This document shows positions 1 through 8,062 of a stretch of DNA of 64,000 bases, piece after piece. Both the position numbers and the translations under genes were made by a program. The stretch lies in NCBI RefSeq assembly GCF_014282275.1, contig NZ_VFIA01000022.1, forward strand, positions 49,600 to 113,599. The letters are read 5' to 3'. A model generated the notes under the pieces. That model was given only the letters and a program-made list of their open reading frames with translations, had not been told where the DNA came from and searched no databases. The stretch comes from Spirosoma utsteinense. Its GTDB lineage: Bacteria; Bacteroidota; Bacteroidia; Cytophagales; Spirosomataceae. The stretch's first letter is position 1; the number at the start of each line of letters is the position of its first letter.

Positions 1-28
1 TAGGAAAGAAACGAAGGCTAGCCTGTAG

Positions 29-80
29 AGCGCCGTAGGTGCGACCTAATCCAGTTCAGTTAGGTCGCACCTACGGCGCT
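29..80. repeat. perfect 20-bp inverted repeat (hairpin)
   Basis: Arms 29-48 and 61-80 are exact reverse complements, separated by a 12-nt loop. There is no T-tract on either side, so it is not a typical intrinsic terminator. No gene could be seen in bases 1-228. It may be a terminator or stability hairpin of a gene left of the window, or a dispersed palindromic repeat; the sequence does not decide. Confidence 0.75.
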
Positions 81-229
81 TCAGACAAGATAGGAGCGCT
101 ACCAACTAGTGACAGGTCGCCCTTACTGGGCTACCTGACCAATGCTGGAGATCTACACATACAATAAGTCCCTTGACCTGACGCCACGCCCCCGCAGATG
201 TGCCGGAACCAGGCTACTTTTTGGGTAAG

Positions 230-270
230 GTCATCCCGTATTTTAACGATTCGTTAAAATACGGGATGAC
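230..270. repeat. 41-bp perfect palindrome downstream of the GH3 gene
   Basis: Arms 230-249 and 251-270 are exact reverse complements around a single central base. The palindrome lies 13 bp past the stop codon of the leftward GH3 gene, so it probably forms the 3' end of that mRNA. It has no U-tract after it. It could also be a protein-binding palindrome or a small mobile palindromic unit. Confidence 0.75.
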
Positions 271-283
271 TCATGTTTTGCCA

Positions 284-2173
284 TTAATTCAGAGCTGCCG
301 GATAGCGCAGTCCGTAACCAAATTTGTAGAGGGGATCTTTCGAATCGTAGGGTACGTCTTCTTTCTGGTTCCGAACGGCCTCCATCGACGAAGGTAACTC
401 GAACGGAAGGTTACCTTCAGGCCTGGCTTTGCCGAAAATAACATCCAGTACGGCGGCATCGCTGGCACCATAGTTGGCCAGCAACCCCTTCGCACCGACG
501 CTGATTTCGGGTATCACCGCCGGACGGTCGAGGTAGATATCGACGATGGTAGGGACAGTTTTGAGCAGAGTCAGAATTTCCTCTTTCTCTTTGCCTTTGA
601 AGTCAAGGTCGCCATGGTGGAAGCCTCTGGCCATTGGATTCTGGGTCTCAACGGGTACCCAGGGCGTCTTGAGCCGGACAATAGCAATGTCGGCTTCTTC
701 GGGTTTCTCCACAACGCTTCCGTAAGCAGCTGCCACGGTAGGATCTACATTTTTCAAGTAGATCTTTAGTTTGCCCATCGCCAGCGGCAGGGTTTTGGCG
801 TCGTTCTTGAGCAGCGTCATTGACCGGCGCTGTGCGGCTTCGCCAGCCTGCCGGAAGGCAGGTTTGCCCACCAGCTGCGTCGCTTTCTCCACGTCGACAT
901 ACGGGTTGTCGAACAGACCAAGGGCAAATTTCTGCCGCAGTAACCGTCGAACCGACTGATCGATCCTGGCTTCGGATAGCTTACCGTCGTTCACCAGCTT
1001 GACCACCAGCTCCGGGCAATTTTCGCCCCCAAACTGGTCGACGCCCGCCTGAATGGCTTTGAGTACACGCTCTTCGCGACTCAGGTTCTCAACGCCCCAG
1101 GCACGGGCCAGCCAGACCGCTGGTCCCATCTTCGTATCGGTAATAAGGCCCCAGTCGGTGCAGACCACACCGTCGAACTTGTACTTATCGCGCAGAAGCC
1201 GGGTAATGATGTCTTTGTTAAAGGAAAAGGCTACGTTTTCGCTCGTCTGGTCGGTAGGAATACCGTAATAAGGCATGATGGCGGCCGTTTTGGCAGCAAA
1301 GGCAGCTTCGAAGGGAATCAGGTGATAGTTAAAGTTCTTGCCCGGATAAACCTGCCCTTTCTGAAATTCAAAGTGCGGGTCGAGTCCTTCTTTCTGCGGA
1401 CCACCACCCGAGAAGTGTTTCGTCATACAGGCTACGCTGGCGGGGCCGAGCGTTGGTCCCTGGTAGCCACGCACGTAGGCTTCAACCAGCTTTGCCGACA
1501 GCCTGGCGTCCTCACCAAACGTACCGCTCACCCGCGCCCAGCGGGGTTCGGTGGCGAGGTCGGCCATGGGGTGCAGGGCCTCCCGAATGCCAACGGCCAG
1601 GTATTCCTGACGGGCAATATCGCCGAACTGCTGCATGAGCTTCACGTCACCTATGGCGGCAAAACCCAACTGCTCCGGCCACTGCGAAAACCCGTCTGCC
1701 GCCATACCGAAGATGGAACTGCTGAAGTAATGACGTGGGTCCGACGCGATCGTTACGGGAATACCCAGACGCGAGCTTTCGGCCAGTTTCTGAATTGCAT
1801 TGGTGCCCGTGGCGAAGGCGCGCGTACCCGGAACCGCCCAGAGGTTAAAATGCGTCATGTGGCGCTCGGTGATGTTCTCGATGGCGGTCGGCATCATAGC
1901 GGCTGGCCCCTGCGCACCGGGTTTTTTCTCGATGGTGCCATCGTCGTTAATGACCGTACCGTTGATGAACATCATGCCCGCTTTCTCGGCCACGTTCATC
2001 TGCTTGAGCAAGTCCGATACCCGCGCTTCAACCGACTGTTTCGGGTCTTCGTACGGATCGAGTTTGCCGTTCTTATTCAGGTCACGAACGGGCGCAACCG
2101 GCGGGACAGGCCATCCGGCGCTGACCAGACCGATCAGGGCTGCAACGGCAAGAGTTTTATGGAGATAGGTCAT
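284..2173 (-). CDS. exported glycoside hydrolase family 3 protein (beta-glucosidase-like)
   Basis: The 629-residue protein should hydrolyse terminal beta-linked sugars from oligosaccharides in the periplasm or at the surface. An N-terminal signal peptide (hydrophobic residues about 7-19) is followed by a D-rich calcium-loop-like stretch (D31, N33, N35, D39). The GH3 core shows the substrate motif K252-H253 and the nucleophile motif CTDW with D340. The protein has the two GH3 domains but no C-terminal fibronectin III or PA14 domain. The start at 2173 gives the best signal peptide. It is divergent from a Nudix-type sugar regulator, and a perfect palindrome sits between them. Exact substrate is not predictable from sequence. 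Confidence 0.88.
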   Translation of the reverse strand: MTYLHKTLAVAALIGLVSAGWPVPPVAPVRDLNKNGKLDPYEDPKQSVEARVSDLLKQMNVAEKAGMMFINGTVINDDGTIEKKPGAQGPAAMMPTAIENITERHMTHFNLWAVPGTRAFATGTNAIQKLAESSRLGIPVTIASDPRHYFSSSIFGMAADGFSQWPEQLGFAAIGDVKLMQQFGDIARQEYLAVGIREALHPMADLATEPRWARVSGTFGEDARLSAKLVEAYVRGYQGPTLGPASVACMTKHFSGGGPQKEGLDPHFEFQKGQVYPGKNFNYHLIPFEAAFAAKTAAIMPYYGIPTDQTSENVAFSFNKDIITRLLRDKYKFDGVVCTDWGLITDTKMGPAVWLARAWGVENLSREERVLKAIQAGVDQFGGENCPELVVKLVNDGKLSEARIDQSVRRLLRQKFALGLFDNPYVDVEKATQLVGKPAFRQAGEAAQRRSMTLLKNDAKTLPLAMGKLKIYLKNVDPTVAAAYGSVVEKPEEADIAIVRLKTPWVPVETQNPMARGFHHGDLDFKGKEKEEILTLLKTVPTIVDIYLDRPAVIPEISVGAKGLLANYGASDAAVLDVIFGKARPEGNLPFELPSSMEAVRNQKEDVPYDSKDPLYKFGYGLRYPAALN

Positions 2174-2180
2174 TGTTAGG

Positions 2181-2203
2181 TATTGTATCTTTTTGATACA
2201 ATA
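2181..2203. promoter_or_regulatory. palindromic operator candidate between divergent GH3 and regulator genes
   Basis: Nine-base arms TATTGTATC (2181-2189) and GATACAATA (2195-2203) are perfect reverse complements around TTTTT. The site lies 8 bp upstream of the GH3 start codon and about 54 bp before the regulator start. Position and symmetry fit the binding site of the neighbouring Nudix/winged-helix regulator, acting on both genes; this assignment is inference. Confidence 0.55.
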
Positions 2204-2256
2204 ATAAGTGGATGCTTTTTATCATCCAACTTTCTACGGAGCTTTGTAGGACACCT

Positions 2257-3000
2257 ATGAGCATGACGAACGAAACAGGCATGAAGCGCCCATTTACGGA
2301 TGGGCAGGATCTGCTGCCGGGATTGTCGATAGACCCGGTTATTTTTGGATTTCACGAAGGACAGCTGAAAATTTTACTGCTTCGGTTTCGGGGAATGGAC
2401 GCCTTCGCGCTGCCGGGCGGCTTTGTGCACCTTTCGGAAGATGTAGACGAAGCGGCTGCCCGGGTGTTGTACGAGCGAACAGGGCTGCGGGAAATTTACC
2501 TCGACCAATTTTATACGTTCGGGAAGCGGGACCGTCGCGATGCGGGAACGCAGCAGACACTACTACAGGGCAATGGCGTTGAACTTCCGAATACGCACTG
2601 GCTGCTCCAACGGTTCGTCTCGATCGGCTATTACGCCCTGATCGACTTCACCAAAGCCAACCCCACACCCGATCCGCTCTCCGACAGTTGTGGCTGGCAT
2701 GATCTGGCTACCCTTCCGCCCCTGATTTTTGATCACACGGCTATGGTGTATAAAGCACTGGAAACGTTACGAAAAAATCTGGATGACAAGCTGATTGGAT
2801 TTGCCCTGTTGCCCGAGACATTCACCATGACCGATTTGCAGCAGCTCTACGAAACGATTCTGGGAAAGCCGCTACAACGCACGAATTTCCAGCGCAAGAT
2901 CCTGAGCTTGGGCATTTTGGAGCGGCTGGAAAAAAAGATGAGTGGGGGCGCCCACAAAGCCCCTTATTTATACCGGTTTATTTCCCCAGCCACTCCTTGA
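2257..3000 (+). CDS. Nudix-type transcriptional regulator (NrtR/AraR-like)
   Basis: The protein combines an N-terminal Nudix-fold domain with a C-terminal winged-helix-like domain (last about 80 residues), the arrangement of NrtR regulators and of the Bacteroidota sugar regulator AraR. The Nudix box is G-x5-E-x7-R-V-L-Y-E-R-T-G-L: two metal-binding acidic positions are V and R, so hydrolase activity is probably lost and the domain is a ligand sensor. Start codons at 2212, 2257, 2263 and 2281 are in frame; 2257 is preferred because TAGG lies about 8 bp upstream. It probably controls the divergent GH3 gene. Its last 23 bp overlap the end of the convergent response-regulator gene. Confidence 0.8.
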   Translation: MSMTNETGMKRPFTDGQDLLPGLSIDPVIFGFHEGQLKILLLRFRGMDAFALPGGFVHLSEDVDEAAARVLYERTGLREIYLDQFYTFGKRDRRDAGTQQTLLQGNGVELPNTHWLLQRFVSIGYYALIDFTKANPTPDPLSDSCGWHDLATLPPLIFDHTAMVYKALETLRKNLDDKLIGFALLPETFTMTDLQQLYETILGKPLQRTNFQRKILSLGILERLEKKMSGGAHKAPYLYRFISPATP

Positions 3001-3772
3001 ACTCGGTCATGCGGTCGCCACTAACGAACACCTCCTGCCGGGATTTGGGATTTAGGTCGAGCTTGAGCTTGCCTGCCGAGTAGGTGTGAATAGTCTGAAT
3101 AGCAGGTAGTGAAACCAGAAACTGGCGGCTGATCCGGAAAAAATGTTTTGGATTGAGCAACTGGGTCAGCTTATCGAGGCTGTAATCAATGGGTAGGTTG
3201 AGCCCGTCTTTGGTAACCAGAAATACGATTTTCTCTTCCAGGTAAAAATAAGCTACATCGGTTATTTCGATGCTTCTGATCTTGGTACCAACCGTGATCA
3301 TGAACCGCTCTTTGTAGTCGGTATGTTTAGGTTTTCCGAGTAAGGTAAGCAGCGTTTCCAGATCGGGGCCTGCCTGAAGTAACCCTGGTGCATTGCTTTG
3401 GCTGAACTGCTTCTTGAGCGCGTTAAATTTCTCGATAGCGGCTACCAGTTCGTCGTAATTGATAGGTTTGAGCAGGTAATCGATGCTGTTGACCTTAAAC
3501 GCCTGGATCATGTACTCATCGTAGGCGGTCGTGAAGATAACGGGCGTTGTTAGATTGGCCTGCTCGAAGATGCGGAATCCCAGGTCATCTTCGAGGTGAA
3601 TATCCATAAACACCAGATCGACAGGCTCGGCAGTCGGCTGACCAAACCAGGCTACTGCTTCGGCAACGGACGGGATCCGGGCCAGGACGTCGATCGATGG
3701 GTCGTACTTATGGAGCATGCCTTCGAGCCGTTTGGCTGTCAGGTTTTCATCTTCGATAATGACAACGTTCAT
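2978..3772 (-). CDS. LytTR-family response regulator
   Basis: A 264-residue protein with an N-terminal receiver domain (phospho-acceptor D57, conserved K102) and a C-terminal LytTR DNA-binding domain (about 160-264). It follows the LytS-type kinase gene by 46 bp on the same strand, so the two form a two-component pair. The start at 3772 puts the receiver strand MNVVIIEDE at the N-terminus; the open frame extends further upstream but would add a tail that overlaps the kinase gene. The target genes are not evident. The gene converges on the Nudix regulator with a 23-bp tail-to-tail overlap. Confidence 0.9.
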   Translation of the reverse strand: MNVVIIEDENLTAKRLEGMLHKYDPSIDVLARIPSVAEAVAWFGQPTAEPVDLVFMDIHLEDDLGFRIFEQANLTTPVIFTTAYDEYMIQAFKVNSIDYLLKPINYDELVAAIEKFNALKKQFSQSNAPGLLQAGPDLETLLTLLGKPKHTDYKERFMITVGTKIRSIEITDVAYFYLEEKIVFLVTKDGLNLPIDYSLDKLTQLLNPKHFFRISRQFLVSLPAIQTIHTYSAGKLKLDLNPKSRQEVFVSGDRMTEFKEWLGK

Positions 3773-3818
3773 GGTGGATGAGTAGATGAGCGATAAGAAA
3801 ACTACTGCGCTCGTTACG

Positions 3819-4970
3819 TTACGTGAGTAATGGAATCTTAACGACAAAACTGCCCTCATTTTCGCCAATCCAGACGGGTCGGTTGGTGAGCAGGGCGTAG
3901 CGGTTGATGATGTTTTGCAGGCCTACACCGGTAGACGCTTCGGATTGAGGACGCAGCTGGCGGTTATTCCAGATTCGCAGACAGTCGTCTTCCAGATCGA
4001 TATGTACTTTCAGCGGTTCTTTCGTCGACATGCGGTTATGCTTTACCGCGTTTTCAACCAGCAGCTGGAGCGTCAATGGCGCAATGCTGTAACGGTTCTG
4101 ATCGGATTCGGGTACGTTGAGAACGACATCGAATTTGTTCTCAAACCGGATATTGAGCAGAAATCGATAAGCCTGGATAAACTCAAGCTCAGTCTTGAGC
4201 AAAACGCGTTCGTTATCTTTCTGTTCGAGAATGTACCGGTAGGCCCGCGACAACTGGTCGATGAATTTCTCCGATAGTTCGGCGTCGGCATACACCAGCG
4301 ACGACAAAATACTCAGGCTGTTGAACAGAAAGTGCGGGTTGACCTGACTTTTAAGGGCAGCAAACTGAGCCTGTACATTCTCTTTTTCGAGCCGCTCAGC
4401 CCGTACCTGCACATCCTCCAGCCGTCGATAAGCCCGGCGGCTGGCCGCCAGGTAAAACGCCGACAGCATTGCCATTACGGTAAGTCCGTTATTGATTCGT
4501 CGACGCTGTTCGCGGTAAGCCTGCCGCTGCTGGGGCGTAGGTGGCCGACCATCAGCGGCCGACCGACTCCAGGCCGGAACCTGCTGATAAACGGAGAACT
4601 GACTTTCAAGAAAGCCGTTCAGGCTGCGCTGAAGCGTGTGAAACCCTTCGTTGAAGACCAGCGCCATTGCACTGGCAATCAGGAGCGTTGTTACCTGAGC
4701 CGGCAACTTGAACTCAACCAGAAAGTCGTTGCCAAAACGGGCGAATGTTCGTTGCTGAATCCAATCGACAACACTGATCCACGCAAAAAAGAACGCCACG
4801 GTAACCAGAATCTCCATAATGAAGAACGGGGTCGACCGGAGCCAGAACTCCATCGTTGGATGTTGTACGTTGACATACAGCCGGATAGGCCAATAGATGA
4901 CAAAGACGCTGAGCGCTAGCTGCCATTTTTGCCGGGTAGTCAGGCGGTATGAGACGGTAGTGATGGTCAT
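3819..4970 (-). CDS. LytS-like sensor histidine kinase (His_kinase family)
   Basis: The 383-residue membrane kinase has hydrophobic segments at about 16-33, 47-68, 92-107 and 162-176, a short coiled linker (about 180-205), and the His_kinase motif NPHFLFNSLS with the phosphorylated H213. A truncated HATPase domain follows, with the N-box LLVENAVKH and the GVGLQNI motif. It should autophosphorylate and pass phosphate to the LytTR regulator encoded immediately downstream. The large loop between segments 3 and 4 (about 110-160) could be the sensory part; its ligand is unknown. Confidence 0.9.
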   Translation of the reverse strand: MTITTVSYRLTTRQKWQLALSVFVIYWPIRLYVNVQHPTMEFWLRSTPFFIMEILVTVAFFFAWISVVDWIQQRTFARFGNDFLVEFKLPAQVTTLLIASAMALVFNEGFHTLQRSLNGFLESQFSVYQQVPAWSRSAADGRPPTPQQRQAYREQRRRINNGLTVMAMLSAFYLAASRRAYRRLEDVQVRAERLEKENVQAQFAALKSQVNPHFLFNSLSILSSLVYADAELSEKFIDQLSRAYRYILEQKDNERVLLKTELEFIQAYRFLLNIRFENKFDVVLNVPESDQNRYSIAPLTLQLLVENAVKHNRMSTKEPLKVHIDLEDDCLRIWNNRQLRPQSEASTGVGLQNIINRYALLTNRPVWIGENEGSFVVKIPLLT

Positions 4971-5001
4971 TTCACAAAACTACAGATCGGGACGAAACGG
5001 C

Positions 5002-5032
5002 AAAAAAAGAAACCGGTGGAATGCCGGTTTCT
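5002..5032 (-). terminator. intrinsic terminator, leftward
   Basis: Arms 5008-5016 and 5024-5032 form a 9-bp perfect stem with a 7-nt loop. Read on the minus strand it is followed by a seven-U tract (5002-5008). It would stop leftward transcription from the dehydrogenase gene before the kinase gene, making the LytS/LytTR pair a separate unit. Confidence 0.75.
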
Positions 5033-5115
5033 GTGAGCGGAATGACGCCATTTGCTGTACGAGTTAACTGGCAACGAAGCAAACAGAGTAAACAGCGTGA
5101 AATCGGGTTTAAATT

Positions 5116-5283
5116 TGGCCCGTAGGGCCTTCACAGCGCAGCGTCGGTAGCAGAAAAAGGGGCCATCTGTAGGAAACGTGTGCCGTCAGGTACACAACCG
5201 GTATGTACCTGACGGCACATAGATGCTGCTGAAATCAAATTTTGTTACTACCGAAGCTGCGCTGTAAAGGCCCTAACGGGCCA
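5116..5283. repeat. nested inverted-repeat element (MITE-like or structured RNA)
   Basis: The outer arms 5116-5150 and 5248-5283 are reverse complements with one 1-nt gap and two mismatches. Inside lies a second, perfect 15-bp inverted repeat (5179-5193 and 5205-5219). The 168-bp unit fills the 352-bp gene-free stretch 4971-5322 together with the terminator at 5002-5032; I see no ORF in it. Clear target-site duplications are not visible. It could be a miniature transposable element or a long 3'-UTR structure of the dehydrogenase mRNA. Confidence 0.65.
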
Positions 5284-5322
5284 GAACAAAGACAGTTTTT
5301 TCCAGAATTTACGTTAAAGAGG

Positions 5323-6723
5323 TTACTGATTCATGGGCATCAGACGGAAGACGTAGCCAGGTTCTTCAACTGATACATAGAGGTAGCCGTCTGGCCCCAT
5401 ATCTATATTGCGGAGCCGCCCGATGTTTTTCAGTATATTTTCCTGACTGACAATTTTGTTGTCTTTCACGACGCACCGGTTCAGGTACTGAAACCGCAGT
5501 GAGCCAACCATCAGATTGTCTTTCCAGCCGGGATACTTGCTGCCTTCCACAAAAGCCATACCGCTGGGGCCGATAGAAGGAAGCCAGTAGATCATGGGTT
5601 GTTCCATGCCGGCTTTCGCGGTCAGGTTAGTAATAGGCTTGCCATCGTAGTTGATACCGTAGCAGATAACAGGCCAGCCGTAATTGGCCGATTTTTTGAT
5701 AATGTTAACTTCGTCGCCCCCACGTGGGCCATGCTCATGGGTCCAGATCGCACCCGTTGCCGGATGCATGGCCATGCCCTGTGGGTTGCGGTGCCCGTAT
5801 GAATAAATAGAGGTACGCCCTTTCTTCTCATTCATGAATGGATTGTCGGCAGGAATACGGCCATCATCGTGCAGCCGGTGAACTTTGCCGCAGTCACTGG
5901 CCAGCGACTGTGGGTTTTCTTTCTCGTTGCCCCGGTCTCCCACCGATATGTACAGGAACCCTTTTTTGTCAAACTCAAGCCGGGAGCCGTAATGGTGGCG
6001 GGTTTTGGCGTAAGGCAGGGCTTCGAAGATAATCTTCTGATCGGTCAGTGCATCACCCGATAGCCTGGCCCGCATTACGGCGGTAGTCGATAACGTATCA
6101 GCGCCCACTGTTTTAAACGCTGAGTAGGAGAGGTAGATCAGCTGATTTTTGGCGAAATCGGGGTGGAGCTCTACATCGAGCAGACCGCCCTGCCCTTCGG
6201 CTAGTACCGATGGGCCACCCGTCAATTTAGTTTTACGGTTCGTCTTGTCGATCCGGTATACATCACCGGCGCGGTCGGTTACCAGCATACCGCCATCCGG
6301 TAAGAAAGCCAGTCCCCAGGGCGATGAAAGGCCACTGGCTACCGTATCCAGTCTGACAGTCATCCCCTCCGAAGCGAACACGTTGGAGGTTGGTTTGCTG
6401 GCGAACTTGTACTGATCGACATTCTTGAGGCTCGTTAGAATCAGGTCGGCCATTTCGTCGATTTCCTTGTCGTTGAGTACTTCTTTCCAGGCAGGCATAC
6501 CCAGGTCAGCGTAACCGCCAGAGATACTCTTCATCAACTCACTCTTTTGGGTGCCGTGTTTCCATTTGCGGTCTACAAAAGCCTCTACTTTCTCTCCGTG
6601 GCATGATGAGCAATAGGTTTCGTAATTTTCACGGGCTGTTTTCGCGGCTGGTTTCGGCTCAATAAGAAAACTGCTCAGGCAGAAGACGCCGACAAATGCA
6701 GCGCCGATCGTATATTTTAGCAT
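5323..6723 (-). CDS. cytochrome c - PQQ-dependent sugar dehydrogenase fusion
   Basis: The 466-residue exported protein starts with a signal peptide, then a small class I cytochrome c domain (heme motif C38-S-S-C41-H42, probable axial ligand M76), then a six-bladed glucose/sorbosone dehydrogenase (GSDH) propeller from about residue 115 to the end. The family oxidises aldose sugars with PQQ in the periplasm; the fused heme would take the electrons. Propeller motifs such as SPWGLAFLPDG and SYGHRNPQGMA are present. No PQQ synthesis genes are in the window. It stands alone, with 43 bp to the GH105 gene upstream. Confidence 0.88.
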   Translation of the reverse strand: MLKYTIGAAFVGVFCLSSFLIEPKPAAKTARENYETYCSSCHGEKVEAFVDRKWKHGTQKSELMKSISGGYADLGMPAWKEVLNDKEIDEMADLILTSLKNVDQYKFASKPTSNVFASEGMTVRLDTVASGLSSPWGLAFLPDGGMLVTDRAGDVYRIDKTNRKTKLTGGPSVLAEGQGGLLDVELHPDFAKNQLIYLSYSAFKTVGADTLSTTAVMRARLSGDALTDQKIIFEALPYAKTRHHYGSRLEFDKKGFLYISVGDRGNEKENPQSLASDCGKVHRLHDDGRIPADNPFMNEKKGRTSIYSYGHRNPQGMAMHPATGAIWTHEHGPRGGDEVNIIKKSANYGWPVICYGINYDGKPITNLTAKAGMEQPMIYWLPSIGPSGMAFVEGSKYPGWKDNLMVGSLRFQYLNRCVVKDNKIVSQENILKNIGRLRNIDMGPDGYLYVSVEEPGYVFRLMPMNQ

Positions 6724-6766
6724 GGTGGGCGTGTTTTATAGTATAGATGGGATACGGTGTTGCCAG

Positions 6767-7897
6767 TTACTTTTTCAACTTCACGACTTCGGAGCCTGCC
6801 AGCAGAAAAGCGCCGGTACCATAAACTTCCCAGCTCTCGGCGTTGAAGTTCCGGCGTGGGTCGCCCCCGATAGGCTGCACCCAGCCTACCCGGCCTTCGG
6901 GCGAAACCAGTCCGTTCAGGGCTACCCAGGCTTTCCGCACTGCGGGTAAATACTGACTACGGGGTAAAATACCCTGGTTAATGCCCCAGGCCAGCGCATA
7001 GCAGTCGAAACCGGAGCCGGATCCTTCGCCACCCGGATACGCTGCCGGGTCGAGCAGACTTGACCGCCAGAGACCGTCCGGCTGTTGTAAGGCCAGCAAC
7101 CGTTCGCTCATCTGTAGGTACTGCGTCAGGTAAAACGAACGCGACGGATGATTTTTAGGCATCTCGGCCAGGAGTTTCACTAATCCGCCCATTACCCAGC
7201 CATTTCCTCGTGACCAGAATATTTTCTGACCATTGCTTTCCCGTTTTCCGGTGCCATCGGCCGCAATCAGGTACGACCCGTCGCGGGCGTAGAGGTGTTC
7301 CGGCTGACTGTAGAGCAGATCGTAGGTCTGGCGAAACAGCGAGTCGTTGAATGCCAGGTAAGCCGGGTCATTGAGTGTCGCGCTGAGTTGAGCCAGCACG
7401 GGCGGGGCCATGAACAAGGCATCGCACCACCACCAGGTGATCCCGTGTTTTTTTACTTCAGGACCCGCCACCCGGCGCATCTTCTGCACGGTATCGATGG
7501 TGGCCTGAATCATACGCTGATCTTTTTTGATCCGGTATAAATTGATGTAGGTCTGGCAGATAGCGATATCGTCGGCATGATCGAAGCGAGGGCCGGGCTG
7601 CCATTTGTTACGTTCGCCCATGACCAGGAGCGAGTCGAGTATTTTGGGCGATTTTGTCGTTTCGTAAACGGCAAATACACCGGCGTAAAAAGCTCCGTTG
7701 GTCCAGTCGGTCGGGCTGTGCTTGGGGTGAGCCAGTTGCCAGTCGGTAGTCCGGATCATGACCTCATGAATAACCTTCTGGCTAAACAGATCTGGTTTTT
7801 TCTGGGCGTAACCGGGGGGTGTTGCAAACGACCCTTGTAGCAACAGCACAACTAAAAGACACCGGAGGACAAAGGCCGGAAATGAAAAAGACATCAT
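6767..7897 (-). CDS. glycoside hydrolase family 88/105 (unsaturated rhamnogalacturonyl hydrolase-like)
   Basis: An exported (alpha/alpha)6-barrel enzyme of about 376 residues. The start at 7897 (MMSFSF) gives a clean signal peptide ending near GYAQ; an in-frame start at 7945 lies inside the upstream palindrome and is unlikely. Motifs typical of GH105 include DWTNGAF, RFDHADD, the WWWCDALFM segment and SRGNGWVMGG. The family removes unsaturated galacturonic acid from pectin fragments made by lyases. It lies next to a sugar dehydrogenase, in line with plant-sugar use. The palindrome at 7918-7960 directly upstream is probably its regulatory site. Confidence 0.87.
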   Translation of the reverse strand: MMSFSFPAFVLRCLLVVLLLQGSFATPPGYAQKKPDLFSQKVIHEVMIRTTDWQLAHPKHSPTDWTNGAFYAGVFAVYETTKSPKILDSLLVMGERNKWQPGPRFDHADDIAICQTYINLYRIKKDQRMIQATIDTVQKMRRVAGPEVKKHGITWWWCDALFMAPPVLAQLSATLNDPAYLAFNDSLFRQTYDLLYSQPEHLYARDGSYLIAADGTGKRESNGQKIFWSRGNGWVMGGLVKLLAEMPKNHPSRSFYLTQYLQMSERLLALQQPDGLWRSSLLDPAAYPGGEGSGSGFDCYALAWGINQGILPRSQYLPAVRKAWVALNGLVSPEGRVGWVQPIGGDPRRNFNAESWEVYGTGAFLLAGSEVVKLKK

Positions 7898-7917
7898 GAT
7901 AAGAGCGAAAGTAGCGT

Positions 7918-7960
7918 GGGTAACAAAGTAAAGTAGCGGCTGCAATTTACTTTGTTACCC
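7918..7960. promoter_or_regulatory. perfect 15-bp inverted repeat upstream of the GH105 gene
   Basis: Arms GGGTAACAAAGTAAA (7918-7932) and its exact reverse complement (7946-7960) flank a 13-nt spacer, 21 bp upstream of the GH105 start at 7897. Each arm carries a TACTTTG block on one strand, resembling a -7 element. Placement suggests an operator or a pair of operator half-sites; which protein binds is unknown. Confidence 0.55.
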
Positions 7961-8062
7961 ATAAAATCGATTCCGCGCCTGGTGGGGCGCTGTCGGGGAT
8001 AGCGTTACAGACGTTAAAACGACAGGTCAATAGATACGTAGGGCCATAGCGGCCACTGCTGG

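Noticed and set aside
1322..2179. Long open frame (285 codons) antisense to the GH3 gene
   Set aside because: No recognisable domain; the GH3 gene on the other strand has signal peptide and catalytic motifs. It is a high-GC shadow frame.
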